Positions 48,320 to 59,660 of a DNA stretch of 64,000 nucleotides are shown here, piece by piece (positions within the stretch are counted from its first letter, which is position 1; each line of letters begins with the position of its first letter). This DNA is from Acytostelium subglobosum LB1 (Eukaryota; Evosea; Eumycetozoa; Acytosteliales; Acytosteliaceae), in the NCBI RefSeq assembly GCF_000787575.1, contig NW_012236521.1, forward strand, positions 204,924 through 268,923, in the 5' to 3' direction. Below the pieces are notes generated by a model. The model had not been told where the DNA came from, searched no databases, and saw only the letters and a program-made list of their open reading frames with translations. A program made the position numbers and the translations under genes.

Positions 48320-49750
48320 ATGATGTCTAGACTTTATTTGGGTCGTTCCAGAACGATCAGTCAATCGATCATGATGTCGAGAATGACACTGAATGGACGA
48401 CCATTCAGTGCAGGTGGCCAATTGTTTGGTACCAACAAGAGTTATAGTACATCTACATCATCTACATCATCATCAACATCGGGTGGCGAGAAGAAACAGG
48501 ACGATCAACAACAACAGCAACAAGACCAACAAAAGGACCAACAACAGCAACAGAGACCAAAGGAGGGATTCTCACTCTTCTCACCAACAGTTCTTGGNAA
48601 CAGCCATCATTTGCTCATCAGCATGTATAGCCTGTATGTGTTGTCATTGATTGATTGAATGATTGAATGATTGGACCTTGCGAGGTCACACTCGATCAAG
48701 TTCACTAACAACAAGCTTGAATGATACAATGACAGTGTTCCAATTCAAACGAAACATTAGCGATGACGATAGATACCAACTAAACACAGCAGAGAGTACA
48801 GTGTTGATTCACTTTGCTGACCCATTCAGAGAGTTCCTCAACAATGTATCCAACAATCTTCGCGAGTTCTCATTGTTTGCTTCAGTAGGTTATGGTGCAC
48901 AAAGTGGCGTTGCATGAGAATGTTATTGACCGATCAATCAATCAATGAATACAGATATTCGGAGCACCAGAGGTTGTAACCGTACTCCCACCTCCACTGC
49001 CAGAGGGAGTTGGCAGAGAATACACAATTGTTATTGATATCGATACCATCTCTGAGGTCACTGACGATAAGAACTGCCCAGCCGTCTATAAGAGAGGTGG
49101 ATTGGACTACTTCCTCACCAACCTTTCAACACACTTTGAAGTCATTCTCTACTCTTCAAAGGATCACAACGTAAGATCTGCTGATCTGGCTGACATGTCA
49201 TGTGACCATTGATTGTTTGATCGATCACTTACACTTCTCTCAATCAACAACAGAAATGCTCTGAACACATTCACTTCAAACTGGATCCAAGGAACTCATA
49301 CTTCTCTGGACTCCTCTATGGTAGCTCTGGAATCAAGGAGAAAGGACACTTCACCATTGATGTATGATCGCTCGATTGGTTGATTGATTGGATTACATCA
49401 ACGAACTAACAACATTCCAATCAATCGAACAAACATATATATAGAGTTTCCCAAGATTGAACAGAGATCCATCAAAGGTATTATTTATCGATAGCACTGG
49501 AGATTATGATAATCCCAATGTGATCAACTTGGGCAAGTTCCAACCAAACGTTAGGGATATGGCACTGGTTCAAATGTTGCCAATACTTACAGAGATTGGC
49601 AAGAAGAAGTCGACTGACTTGAGAGACGAGATTGTCATCTTGCGCGACACATCAAAGGACATCTCTGCCAGGATAGAGGAGTACATCACCATTCACAAGA
49701 CACCAGTCAGCTCCCTCCAGAAGGAGAAGAGTCGTAAGAAGAAGCAATAA
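48320..49750 (+). CDS. tim50: Tim50, TIM23 translocase receptor subunit (assembly base n inside)
   Basis: Exons 48320-48633, 48736-48884, 48955-49170, 49254-49361 and 49445-49750 give 363 residues if the ambiguous base n at 48598 is treated as spurious. With n counted, the frame slips just before the membrane span. The leader is MMSRLYLGRSRTISQSIM. A Ser/Thr and Gln-rich linker leads to SLFSPTVLG and a membrane segment (TAIICSSACIA). The FCP/SCP-like domain follows: REYTIVIDIDTISEV, AVYKRGGLDYFLTNLSTHF, EVILYSSKDHNKCSEH, DSFPRLNRDPSKVLFIDST and VINLGKFQPNVRDMALVQ. Tim50 sits in the inner mitochondrial membrane and hands presequences from TOM to TIM23. Unlike yeast and human Tim50, motif I keeps both Asp (DIDTI). 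Confidence 0.92.
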
Positions 49751-49845
49751 ATTACTCACAGTTCATCCATGGATGGATGGATAGATAGATACAGGTATAC
49801 TATATATAGTATTCGCTAATGGTTTAATTTACACTGCCTGCCAGG

Positions 49846-52800
49846 TCATTGATGGGCAGGGGGTGGTGGAGGCGACACGCCAGACAGTGACATGATGTCA
49901 ATGTCTTCGTCCTCGTGCTTTCCAGACTGGTATGACACTGGTGGGAAGAATGGAGAGTCGACAGAGAAGTGGAGTGATGGACTCAGAGGTGTTGCTGGGT
50001 TGGATATTGGTGTTTGTGGATTGGAGTTGGAGTCTGAGTGTCTTGACTGTGCGATCGACTTCTCCAATGTATCGATTTGAGTGGCCTAGAATAAGTGATG
50101 TCATAAGTTAGTAAGTTGATTGATTGCCTCCCCTCGACTTCATTAAGTACTTACATATTCCTGGAGTGCCTGCTCAGTGTCGCGCAAAAGTTTATCGGCC
50201 AGTGGCAACAGATGTGGATTCCTCTTCTCGTTATACTCAAAGCAGTTGGACCTCATCAGTCTAATCGCGTCCAAGAACTGGTTCTTGGATTTGTAATCCC
50301 AATGTCTTACTTTCTGTGTGTGTGTTAGTTATACTTTGTTTGATTGACTGATCGATCATGGTTGTCTTGTCTTAACTTACATCTCTCATTGTTGTTAAGT
50401 CTATTGGGTTCTTGATTACCAAGTGGTAATCTGGTGCTATCTTGGGAATTACCTTGGCTCGGAATGCCACAAACTCGTCCATGTTACGTAGCTTCTCGAC
50501 AATCTTCTCAAAGATGTTGGATAGTTCGACCTCTGCGCCAATGCCATCCTTCCTGACTCTGGTCCTGCGCTGTGATGTCTTGATCGGTATGGGGATGTCG
50601 TCGTCGAAATCCTCCAACAGGTCCATCTTGCTCTTCTTCTTGTGCAGGGGCGGCAGGTCCTCCTTCTTGATGCGCACGATGATCGATCCAGACTGTGAAA
50701 GCACTGGACTTGGGCTGGGCACGGGGCTGTGATCGTCGTTGTGGTGGGGCATGCTATCGATGCTGTTCCTGATGATGTTGGAGGGGATCTTGATCTTGGT
50801 GGGCGCGTTGGTTGGGCTGGCCAGTGGTGCGGGCTCAGGGAACACACCGCTGCCACGCATTGATATGTTTCCAGAGCTGATGCCCATCATTGGCTGCTGA
50901 TACTGTTGTTGTTGTTGTTGATGCATGGGCATGTTGTATACTGATGGTGAGAAGTCGACGATGGGACCCTGTCCTGGTGTGGGTGGCTTGTTGGCACCAA
51001 TGCCAACGCCTGAGCTCTTCAATCGACGAAGCTTCTCCTGAAGCTTCTTGCGCTGTCGTCTCATGTCGTCCTCGTCTGGAATGGCACCGCTTGCAATGCG
51101 CTTGGCTCTGCGCTTGCGATACTCTCTGATGACGGCTGGGTCTCTGATGATCTCTATTCTGCGATAGAGACTGCCGTCGGGCTTGGGGAAAAGTGTCACA
51201 CGCTTGACAAACTCCATCTCACCATGCGACATGAACGACATCTCTGACTCGTCTCCACTGCTGTCGTGATCACGCTCGTGCGCGGACGATGTTGAAGTGG
51301 TTGTTGTGGTTGTGGTGGTGGCCGCCTGACTGTTGCTCTGCTTGCTCACTGGTGATGGTGGGTTCGAGTTCATTTCGTTCATGAGCTTGTTGAACTCGGC
51401 CTTGTCCTCTTCATCCTCCTCGTCCTCGTCGATCTTGCGTCCAAACCTATCGCGCTTGCCTGTCGACTTGCGTTTCGGTTCCTCCTCGGCGAACAGACTC
51501 TCCTCCAAGTTTTGCAGGTCCTCTTCGAGGTCGGCGTCAAGGTCTGCCTCGTCGGCCTCATTGCTCGAGATGAAGTTGATCTGTGTGTTGAAGATCTCCT
51601 GACATTGCTCCTTGTGCTGTAGCTGTTGATGATCCAGCGAGTAACGTGAGCCTCTGGCAAACTTGGTCATGCCGTCCTCGTTACCACCATTGGTGGCGGC
51701 CTCGGACGACTTCTTCCTGACCAGCGCAATACGCTTCCAACGTGTGAGACTGTTGATGACCTCCTCTGTGACGCCCAGCTTGAGCAGGACGAGTCGCGAC
51801 TCTTTCAGTGACAGCTTCCTCAGATCGGCGTCTGTGCCTGTGACCTGGTTCTTTTGCAGCGCCTGCTTGATGGCCTTTTGCTTCTGGTTGACCACCTTTT
51901 GGGGCATCTTGAGATAGCTAAAGGTCTCACCGCGGGGGTCGTCGCCAACAAGCTGCAGCTTGCCCTTGCCCTGTGTGGCCATGACAAAGTTGGAGGTGAG
52001 GTTCCACGGTGTCAGGTTGAGCTCGTCCTCGACGGGCTTGCACTTCTTCTTGAGAGCGTCATTCTCATCCAGGCCACTGAGCATCGTTGGGATGGTGCCA
52101 GCGTTGGTAAAGTGAATGATGCCCTTGTCCTGCAGCAACTGCAGGCCGTACATCATGGACTCGTAGCAACAGACGAGCTCGGGCGACACCAGCTTCTGAA
52201 GCTCCTCCTCGGTGGGCAAAAGGAAGTTGTCCTTGACGGTCCACGAGCCACTGTCGTCGCCGCCCCTCTGGAAGTCGGAGCAGTCCTTGAGACGCTTGCG
52301 TATCGATGTCTCGGACTGTGTGGGGAAGGCGTTGCAAACGTCGCTGATCTTTAGACGCTTCTGCACGTTGCTCTTCTTCATAAACATGCGGTAGATGAAC
52401 GTCTGCAGCCTGCTCTTGAGGAACATGTTGGCACCACGGCTGTTGGGCGCGGGCACCTCGAGCTCGGGCATCATCTGACCGGCCGTGTAGGTGGTGCCCA
52501 TCTCACGGATGTACCATTTCTTGCCGTCGCGCGAGCGTATCAGCAGGAAATCGTTGGGGTTGGGGTTGTGCTTGGCGATGGGCGCCTTGTACAGGTTGTT
52601 GACCATGCCCTGGATGGCGATACCCGGGTTGATCTCGCCTAGGAATGGTGACTCGTCGTTGTGGTCCAGTACGATGGTCTCTCCATCGTCAAAGTTGAGG
52701 AATTGGTCATCGTTTGGCTTACGTCTGTAGTAGTTGCAGATGCGCGTTGCCATGCCCACGTTGCTGAGCAGTGGTGGATGCTGCTCCATGTACTCGACAA

Positions 52801-55072
52801 ACACGACACGGCCCTCGCGTGCCGACAGCTCCAGCTTGTGTCGCATAGGGTCCGAGCGATTGGCACCGCGCTGCTTGGTCTTGTCCTCCAGACGGTCCTT
52901 GTGGAACAGGGCCACGCGGAATGAGTGGCCGGGCGGGAAGAAGATGACCGGGCGATGCAGGTTGATCAGGTCCTCGATCGTGAGGTTCGTCTTGACCAGC
53001 GAGAGCTTGAGTGCTGGCACTGAGTGATGGATCGACACCTTGCCACTCTGTTGGCGCACCTTGCTCTTGCCAACCGTCTTGTAGAACTTGTCGTTGGAGA
53101 GGTTGAACTTCTCATTGTTGCTCAGCTGGTGTGTGAGTGCGTTGGTGCTGCTGTTGTTGTTGTTGGGGTCGCTGGCTGCGGCGAGGGCAGCCTTCTTTTT
53201 GGATTTGCCCTTCTTGCCTGTGGCACCTGCCGCTGCGTCTGATGACTCGGCTGTCTCGGACTTCTTGACAATGTTCTCTTCAAAGAGCATGTTCTTATCG
53301 TTGAGGTCCAGGATCAAACAACTGATCTTGGGCTTGTAGTTCATCGCTGATTCGTCCCAGATGATGTCGTTGACCCAGTCGCCATTCTCCAGCTCACTAT
53401 TCTGAAGTGAGAACAATGACCATTCTCCATTGATGTTGGATACAAAGTCGATACCACTGTTGCCGCTGTTCTTATTGTTGTTGTCGTCATGTTTGGTCGT
53501 TGTCGTCTCGACCAGTTCTCCCCATCTCTTGCGCTTCTTGCTCTTCTCGTCGACGAGCTGATATTCATCGGGCACATCAATCTGGACACTGTTGGTCAGG
53601 AAGATGGGAGTTTGTGTATGAGTGCCGCCAGACTGTTGCTTGGACTTGGAGAATGGCAGATCCTCCTTCTCCTCCCAAATGATCTGGTCTTCCCAATCCG
53701 CGAATGCCAGGGCATTGTATTTCTCATCGGGCAACTGCTGGAACTCCTTGATAAGCTCCTCCTCGGTCTTTTCGCGAATGGGCTCAAACAGGGGCTCGTC
53801 GTCTTGCAGCTGCTGCTGAAGCTTCTGATGATGTAACAGCAGCATGTAGTAGTCCTTGCGATCGTCCGACGTGGACTTGAGTATGGGGGAGCTGACTGCG
53901 CTCGCCGTCTTTGCCAGTGTGGTTGGCTCGCCAGCCGTGGTGGGGACGGCGCTGTTGAAGCTGGTCTGCTCGTCGGGCTCCAAAATCTCCTCGGTGATCG
54001 TCAGAGGTGGTGGCTGTTTATGTCGCTTGGCGCGCCGCCTCAGGTTGGCGGGGAACTTTGGCGCAAACAGGTTGGAGAACTTAAAGATGGGGTCGCCGTC
54101 CGGGTTGTTGCCAGAGCAGAACGTCCTGTACTCTGCATTTTCAAAGCTAAAGTTGGACGGCTTGTCCAATATCGTTCGGATGGCCTCTAGTACAGCTGCC
54201 GCGGTCGGCTTGAACTTCTTTTGTCTCCTCTTCCTCTTGCTCTCTATGCTCTCTGTCGTCTGCAAGTCATCGCCATCCAGCTCTGTCACTCTCTGCTCGT
54301 GCATCTCCTCGTCAGACTCGTCTGCTGACTCTTGTTCGTCGTCTGTCTCGTCCTCATCCTCATCCTCCATCTCCACGTCATCCTTTGTTTTTGGGGCGGC
54401 TGTTGTTGCGGCTATTGCTGATGATGCTGTTGTCGTCGTCGTGGTTGTTGTAGTCGCCTCCTCTTCATCGGCATCAAAGTCAAAGTCGTCTTCAATCTTC
54501 TTGGGCCTCACTGGTGGAGCGGGTGTGGCAAAGGTTGTCGCAGTATATGGTTTGAGACCTCCTGTCGCACCATTGTTGATCTGGTTGTTGTTGTTGTTGT
54601 TGAGAACATAGCGCTGTGCCAACTTTGCAATGTTCTCCTCAGCCTGCTTAGCAAGCTTCTCTGCATTCTGTTTGTTGATCTGGTTTTCGATTGAATTGAT
54701 CTCTTCTGCCAGCTCATCAATATCTTCATAGTCTACACCGGCTGTCCTGCCCGAGACCTGATTATCATCGACTGCATTCTTATCAGTATCATCAGCATCA
54801 ACACCCAAGTTCTTTATACTAAACAATGATCCTTTCTTTGTTATTGCATCTAGATCACTCCTCAATTGCTATAATGTTATGTGATTGAATGATTGAATGG
54901 TGTAAGTTTGATTGAATGATTGATTGTATGATTGATTGATTGATTGAATGATTGATCATACCTTATCAAAGAATGAGTCTTCCTCGACATCTAATTCACC
55001 TGATGTTGTGATGTTACCAAACAGAAGGCTTGAGAAGTTGGCAGACTTCTTGTCCTTCTCTTTGTCCTTCAT
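49846..55072 (-). CDS. taf1: TAF1, largest TFIID subunit, with one bromodomain
   Basis: Exons 55072-54962, 54868-50381, 50313-50155 and 50085-49846 give 1665 residues. The start MKDKEKDKKSANFSSLLFG, with LDVEEDSFFDK, matches the TAF1 N-terminal TBP-binding region; acidic stretches follow. The central TAF1 core (DUF3591) shows LHRPVIFFPPGHSFRVALF, REGRVVFVEYMEQHPPLLS, VGMATRICNYYRRK, ESMMYGLQLLQDKGI and TPWNLTSNFV. A basic segment (REYRKRRAKRIASG) precedes a single bromodomain: DEFVAFRAKVIPKIAPDYHL, VIKNPIDLTTMRD, then KVRHWDYKSKNQFLDAIRL and NCFEYNEKRNP across two introns. TAF1 scaffolds TFIID and binds promoter DNA and acetylated histones. One bromodomain, as in plants, differs from two in animals. 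A GC-rich codon block spans about 51.4-54.2 kb. Confidence 0.95.
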
Positions 55073-56082
55073 AGCTGTTGGTGCTGTGAGTGTGTGTCAA
55101 TGGCACCACCAACCTAGAAGTAGACTTGTATATATATATATGCTGTGTTATATGTGTTCTATGTTATGTATATATCTATATATATCGAGTATGAATGAAT
55201 GAAAGCTTGATATATCTGGTTCACTGTTCAGGGTCTGGGAATCGAACTCATCTACTTTCAATCAATTTGCTAAGTTGGATGTTTTGGGAAAGGGGTGGGG
55301 TTGAAGGTACCACATCGATGTTCCATTTATCCTTTTTTCAAACTCTTTAATTATGGGATGTACACCAAACACAATAATCACCTCAGTCTTTTGGTAATCA
55401 CATATTAATCCATTCATTCATACATATAAAACATAAATATATACATTCTTGACAGTTACAGGCTATTAAGGATGTCAGGGCTTCCATCAAATCATCATGT
55501 ATTACATTCATTCAAGTTGAATGCGTGAATGTGTAGGTGAATGAGGAGTGACATGAATGAAACACAATGACATGTTGGTGAAGTGCAACACTTTACACAC
55601 CCTTTTGTAGATATCGGGTGGTTGACAGATGGATGGATGGATGGGTGGATGACTTGGATTAAACAACAACACGGCATACTTGAACAAGCCATCTCAATCT
55701 GCCTTCCTTAAGGAGTATACTACCTCCTAATGTCTCAAGACACTACAACACGAGGGCCTACCACACACACACTCGCATCCTCATTGTCGACATCTCGATA
55801 ATGGATTGAACATCCACTTCGTCGCGTCACCCACTCAACACCTCACACACACTCACGCACATATTACACCCGAATGAATGAATGAATGAAGACAAGAGGA
55901 ATGAGTGAGGTCATTCATTCACTCTCACTCACTTGACTTGTAAATAGACATACATACATATACATACACAACAATCAATATACATACCTCACTCTATATT
56001 ATTTTAATTCATTAGAATTATTATTAAATACCTTAGGATTATTGATCAAAAATAATAATAATCATAGTATCAAGTTTAAACT
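55073..56082. other. intergenic, divergent promoters of taf1 and hsp101
   Basis: About 1 kb. It has TATATA repeats near 55130-55185, (TGAA)n at 55873-55889 and CATTCACTCTCACTCACTTG at 55914-55933. Near 55205-55290, minus strand, lies a short tRNA-promoter-like pair (TTAGCAAATTG and GTTCGATTCCC) without a foldable tRNA. Heat-shock elements for hsp101 (nGAAn arrays) were not clearly seen. Confidence 0.5.
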
Positions 56083-58927
56083 ATGTCATTGAATCCAGAT
56101 ACTTTTACGGACAAGACCAACAAGATATTGTTGGCCAGTCAGGAGTTGGCCAGAGACAAGGGCAACAATCAATTGACTCCTCAACATTTGTTGCAGGCAT
56201 TATTGGAGGATGAGGATCGTCTCGCAGCCACAATATTCGAAAAGGCTGGTGGCGACCTAAACAAAATCGAGAATGGATGTAAGCGTTTAGTAACATCATT
56301 GCCAGTTCAGAAACCACCTCCAAAGTAAGTATGGTACCGTTCAATCAATCAATCTTTGATATATTAACATTTAAATCAAACTTCAAGTGATATTACACCA
56401 AACAGTGCATGTTTGAATGTACTTCGAGCAGCGGCCAAGAATCAAAAGAATAATGGTGATTCCCATTTGGCATTGGATCACTTGATCTTGGGCCTGTTGG
56501 AGGAATCGTCCATCTTGTCGATACTGGGCGACGCAGGTGCCAAGAAGGACCAGGTACAGGCCGCCGTCAAAGAGGTGAGGGGAAACAAAAAGATCACCTC
56601 TGCCACTGCCGAATCAACATACGAGGCATTGTCCAAGTATGGTCATGACATGGTGGCCGATGCTGCCTCTGGCAAGTTGGACCCAGTCATTGGTCGTGAT
56701 GAGGAGATCAGAAGAGTGATCAGAGTGCTCTCCAGAAGGACCAAGAACAATCCAGTACTAATTGGTGAGCCAGGTGTTGGAAAGGTAACTATTCAATTAA
56801 CTTTCATTCCAATCAATCAATGTATTATTAACACAACCAATCAATCAATACATTGTAGACTGCTGTAGTTGAAGGTTTGGCTCAAAGAATTGTACGTGGT
56901 GATATTCCAGACAACTTGAATGCAAGAGTGATCTCTTTGGATATGGGTGCATTGATTGCCGGTGCCAAATACCGTGGAGAGTTTGAGGAACGTTTGAAAG
57001 CCGTACTAAAGGAGGTCAAGGACTCTAACGGTGGAATCATCTTGTTTATTGATGAGATTCACTTGGTTCTTGGAGCGGGCAAGACTGACGGTGCAATGGA
57101 TGCAGCCAACCTCCTCAAACCAATGTTGGCACGTGGTGAACTAAGATGTATCGGTGCCACAACACTGGATGAGTACAGAAAGTACGTCGAGAAGGACCCT
57201 GCATTCGAGCGTCGATTCCAACAAGTGATGGTCAGCGAGCCAACTGTCAATGACACCATCTCCATTCTCCGTGGTCTAAAGGAACGTTATGAAGCACATC
57301 ATGGAGTCAGGATCTCGGACAGCTCACTGGTTGTTGCTGCACAACTCTCTGCTCGTTACATTACAAACCGTTTCCTTCCAGACAAGGCCATCGACTTGCT
57401 CGATGAGGCCTGTGCCAACATTCGTGTTCAATTGAACTCACAACCAGAGGCCATTGACCAACTCGAGAGAAAGAAGTTGCAGTTGGAGGTTGAGCAGACT
57501 GCCTTGGAGAAGGAGGAAGATGATGGATCAAAACTTCGTCTCGAGACTGTCAAGGAATCATTGGCCAAGATCAAGGATGAGTTGACGCCACTTCAGGCCA
57601 TCTATCAAAAGGAGAGAGCAAGAGTTGACAAGAGCAGAGACCTCAAAAAGAAGTTGGAGGATGTAAAGGTCAAGCTGGCCGACGCCGAGCGTCGCTATGA
57701 CCTCCAACTCGTCGCTGATCTCAAGTACTACGTCATCCCAGACCTAGAGAAGCAGATTGAGGCTTCCAACCAAGAGAGAAAGTCTGCCAAGAACAATTCA
57801 TTGGTCAGTGAGGTGGTGGGACCAGAGCAGATCGCCGAGGTGGTCTCAAGATGGACAGGCATTCCAGTGACAAAACTCTCTCAAACAGAGAAGCAGCGTA
57901 CACTCACACTTGGTGAACATCTCCACAAGAGAGTGGTTGGCCAAGATGATGCCGTTGATGCCGTTGCAGAGGCAGTGCTCAGATCACGTGCAGGACTCTC
58001 CAGAGAGAACCAACCACTTGGTTCATTCTTATTCTTGGGTCCAACTGGTGTTGGTAAGGTATGTATAATAATAGTAGAGGTTATCTATTCATTGTATTAA
58101 CCAACTCTCTCAACTACTAGACTGAATTGGCAAAGGCATTGGCATTTGAACTGTTTGATGATGAGAAACATATGGTCAGATTGGATATGAGTGAATACAT
58201 GGAGCAACATGCTGTTGCTCGTTTGATTGGTGCTCCACCAGGTTACGTTGGTTATGACCAAGGTGGCCAACTCACCGAAGCAGTCAGAAGAAGACCATAC
58301 TCTGTCGTACTATTTGACGAGGTGGAAAAGGCTCATCCACAAGTATGGAACATCCTCTTGCAAGTGTTGGACGATGGTCGTCTCACCGATGGTCAAGGAA
58401 AGACTGTGGACTTTAGCAATGTAGTGATCATTATGACCAGTAACCTTGGTTCACAGTATCTTTTGGCCGAGAGCAACCCAGAGATATTCAACACTGGTCT
58501 CTCACAGCACGTCAAGGATCAAGTGATCAACGAGGTTAGGAAACACTTTAGACCAGAGTTCCTCAATCGACTGGATGACATGGTGGTGTTTAGTCCATTG
58601 ACCAAGAACAACCTAGAGTCCATTATCACACTCCAACTCAAGAGTATCACTCGTAGATTGGACTCTCAAAACATTGTGGTCAATGTCAAGAAGCCAGCAT
58701 TGGCAATGATCATGAGGAATTCCTATGATCCATCTTATGGAGCACGTCCAATCAAGAGGTACTTGGAGAAGCACATAGTCACAGAGTTGAGTAAGTTGAT
58801 TCTCAATGGTGATCTAAAGGAGAACTCTATTGTCAACATTGATGAGAAGGATCAAAAGTTGACATTTGGTGTTGTTTGTCAACAACCATCACCTGCTACA
58901 AACAAGAAACAAAAGATATCAAATTAA
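56083..58927 (+). CDS. hsp101: Hsp101/ClpB-type cytosolic disaggregase
   Basis: Exons 56083-56324, 56388-56784, 56859-58058 and 58121-58927 give 881 residues, normal for the family. A Clp N-domain ([18 protein letters not shown]) is followed by NBD1: Walker A GEPGVGKT, pore loop [12 protein letters not shown], Walker B ILFIDEIH and [20 protein letters not shown]. The middle-domain coiled coil lies at about 400-525. NBD2 has Walker A GPTGVGKT, pore loop [20 protein letters not shown], sensor TSNLGS and [10 protein letters not shown]. The sequence lacks a leader and is therefore taken as cytosolic. It threads aggregated protein through the hexamer pore, with Hsp70 help, after heat stress. Introns 2 and 3 both fall between the Lys and Thr of the two Walker A motifs. 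Confidence 0.97.
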
Positions 58928-59072
58928 ATCAATCAAATTCTTTTATTAATAATAATAATTTAATTTTTGTTTTCTGATTTAAGGCAATCACAAAAGAATA
59001 CTTGGAACTAATGTAATATCCTTTGTCGATAACATTTGTATTTCTTTCGTTTAAGCAGTAACACAGCTTCCA

Positions 59073-59081
59073 GAGTCGAAT
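59073..59081 (-). promoter_or_regulatory. possible external B-box downstream of tRNA-Met
   Basis: On the tRNA strand the sequence reads ATTCGACTC, one mismatch from GTTCGANTC, 144 bp past the tRNA 3' end. D. discoideum tRNA genes commonly carry such external B boxes. A one-mismatch hit could be chance. Confidence 0.25.
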
Positions 59082-59224
59082 GATTGGTTTCCCGAAGTGT
59101 TTTGACGATGAGTCATTAGAGGGCAAATTAATTAAACGAGTACAGATAGTATTTGTATAACTTACGTGGGCAAAAAAAAAAAAGGAAGTTCCTCAAGTTA
59201 AACAAAAAAAATCAAAAGAAAGGA

Positions 59225-59297
59225 TATCAAGTGGGAGGATTGAACTCACGACCTTAGGATTATGAGACCTACGCTCTGCCAACTGAGCTAACCTGAT
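59225..59297 (-). tRNA. trnM(cau): tRNA-Met(CAU), elongator type
   Basis: A 73-nt intronless tRNA. Acceptor ATCAGGT pairs with ACTTGAT; the D-stem is GCTC/GAGC; the anticodon loop is CTCATAA (anticodon CAU). The segment AGGTCGTGAGTTC and the T-T mismatch at the top of the anticodon stem match elongator tRNA-Met of other eukaryotes. The T-stem GTGAG/CTCCC has one unpaired position. The CCA end is not encoded. A copy of its first 17 nt lies 80 bp upstream. Confidence 0.9.
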
Positions 59298-59360
59298 GAC
59301 ATGTCGGAAAAAACTCAATTCAACGTTGATTTTGTAAAAAATGACCTCAATTTTTTCTTT

Positions 59361-59382
59361 AACTGAGCTAACCTGATGACAT
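59361..59382 (-). repeat. duplicated fragment of tRNA-Met 5' end
   Basis: The 22 bases at 59281-59302 (first 17 nt of tRNA-Met plus 5 nt of leader) recur exactly at 59361-59382. The similarity continues imperfectly into a GGAAAAA stretch. The rest of the tRNA is absent from the second copy. Confidence 0.9.
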
Positions 59383-59660
59383 TTTGGAAAAACAACCACA
59401 AATTCCTTTTTTCGCCATAATTTTTCAAAAATACAGTCCAATTTAATTCAAAGATTATACTATCTCTATCCCTATTTAATTAAAGTTATTACTATGAAAT
59501 AAATAATGGTATTTTGTTTAAAGTTTTCTTGTGTAAGTTCTTTGATCTTCAGGTATCATTATAAAGTATGGGGTTATTGAAGGGTAGTTCTTGCAAGTTG
59601 TGGGTCTAAGACACGACAAACGTCAGTAACCAGACACACCCACCCCCAAACGACACAACT
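59383..59660. other. intergenic between tRNA fragment and broken HNH gene
   Basis: AT-rich spacer. The 13-mer TGGGTCTAAGACA at 59601-59613 recurs at 59689-59701 within the start of the broken gene. No gene is seen. Confidence 0.6.

Noticed and set aside
55237-55250. A complete tRNA gene near GAATCGAAC on the minus strand
   Set aside because: The T-arm and acceptor do not pair, and there is no room for an anticodon arm.
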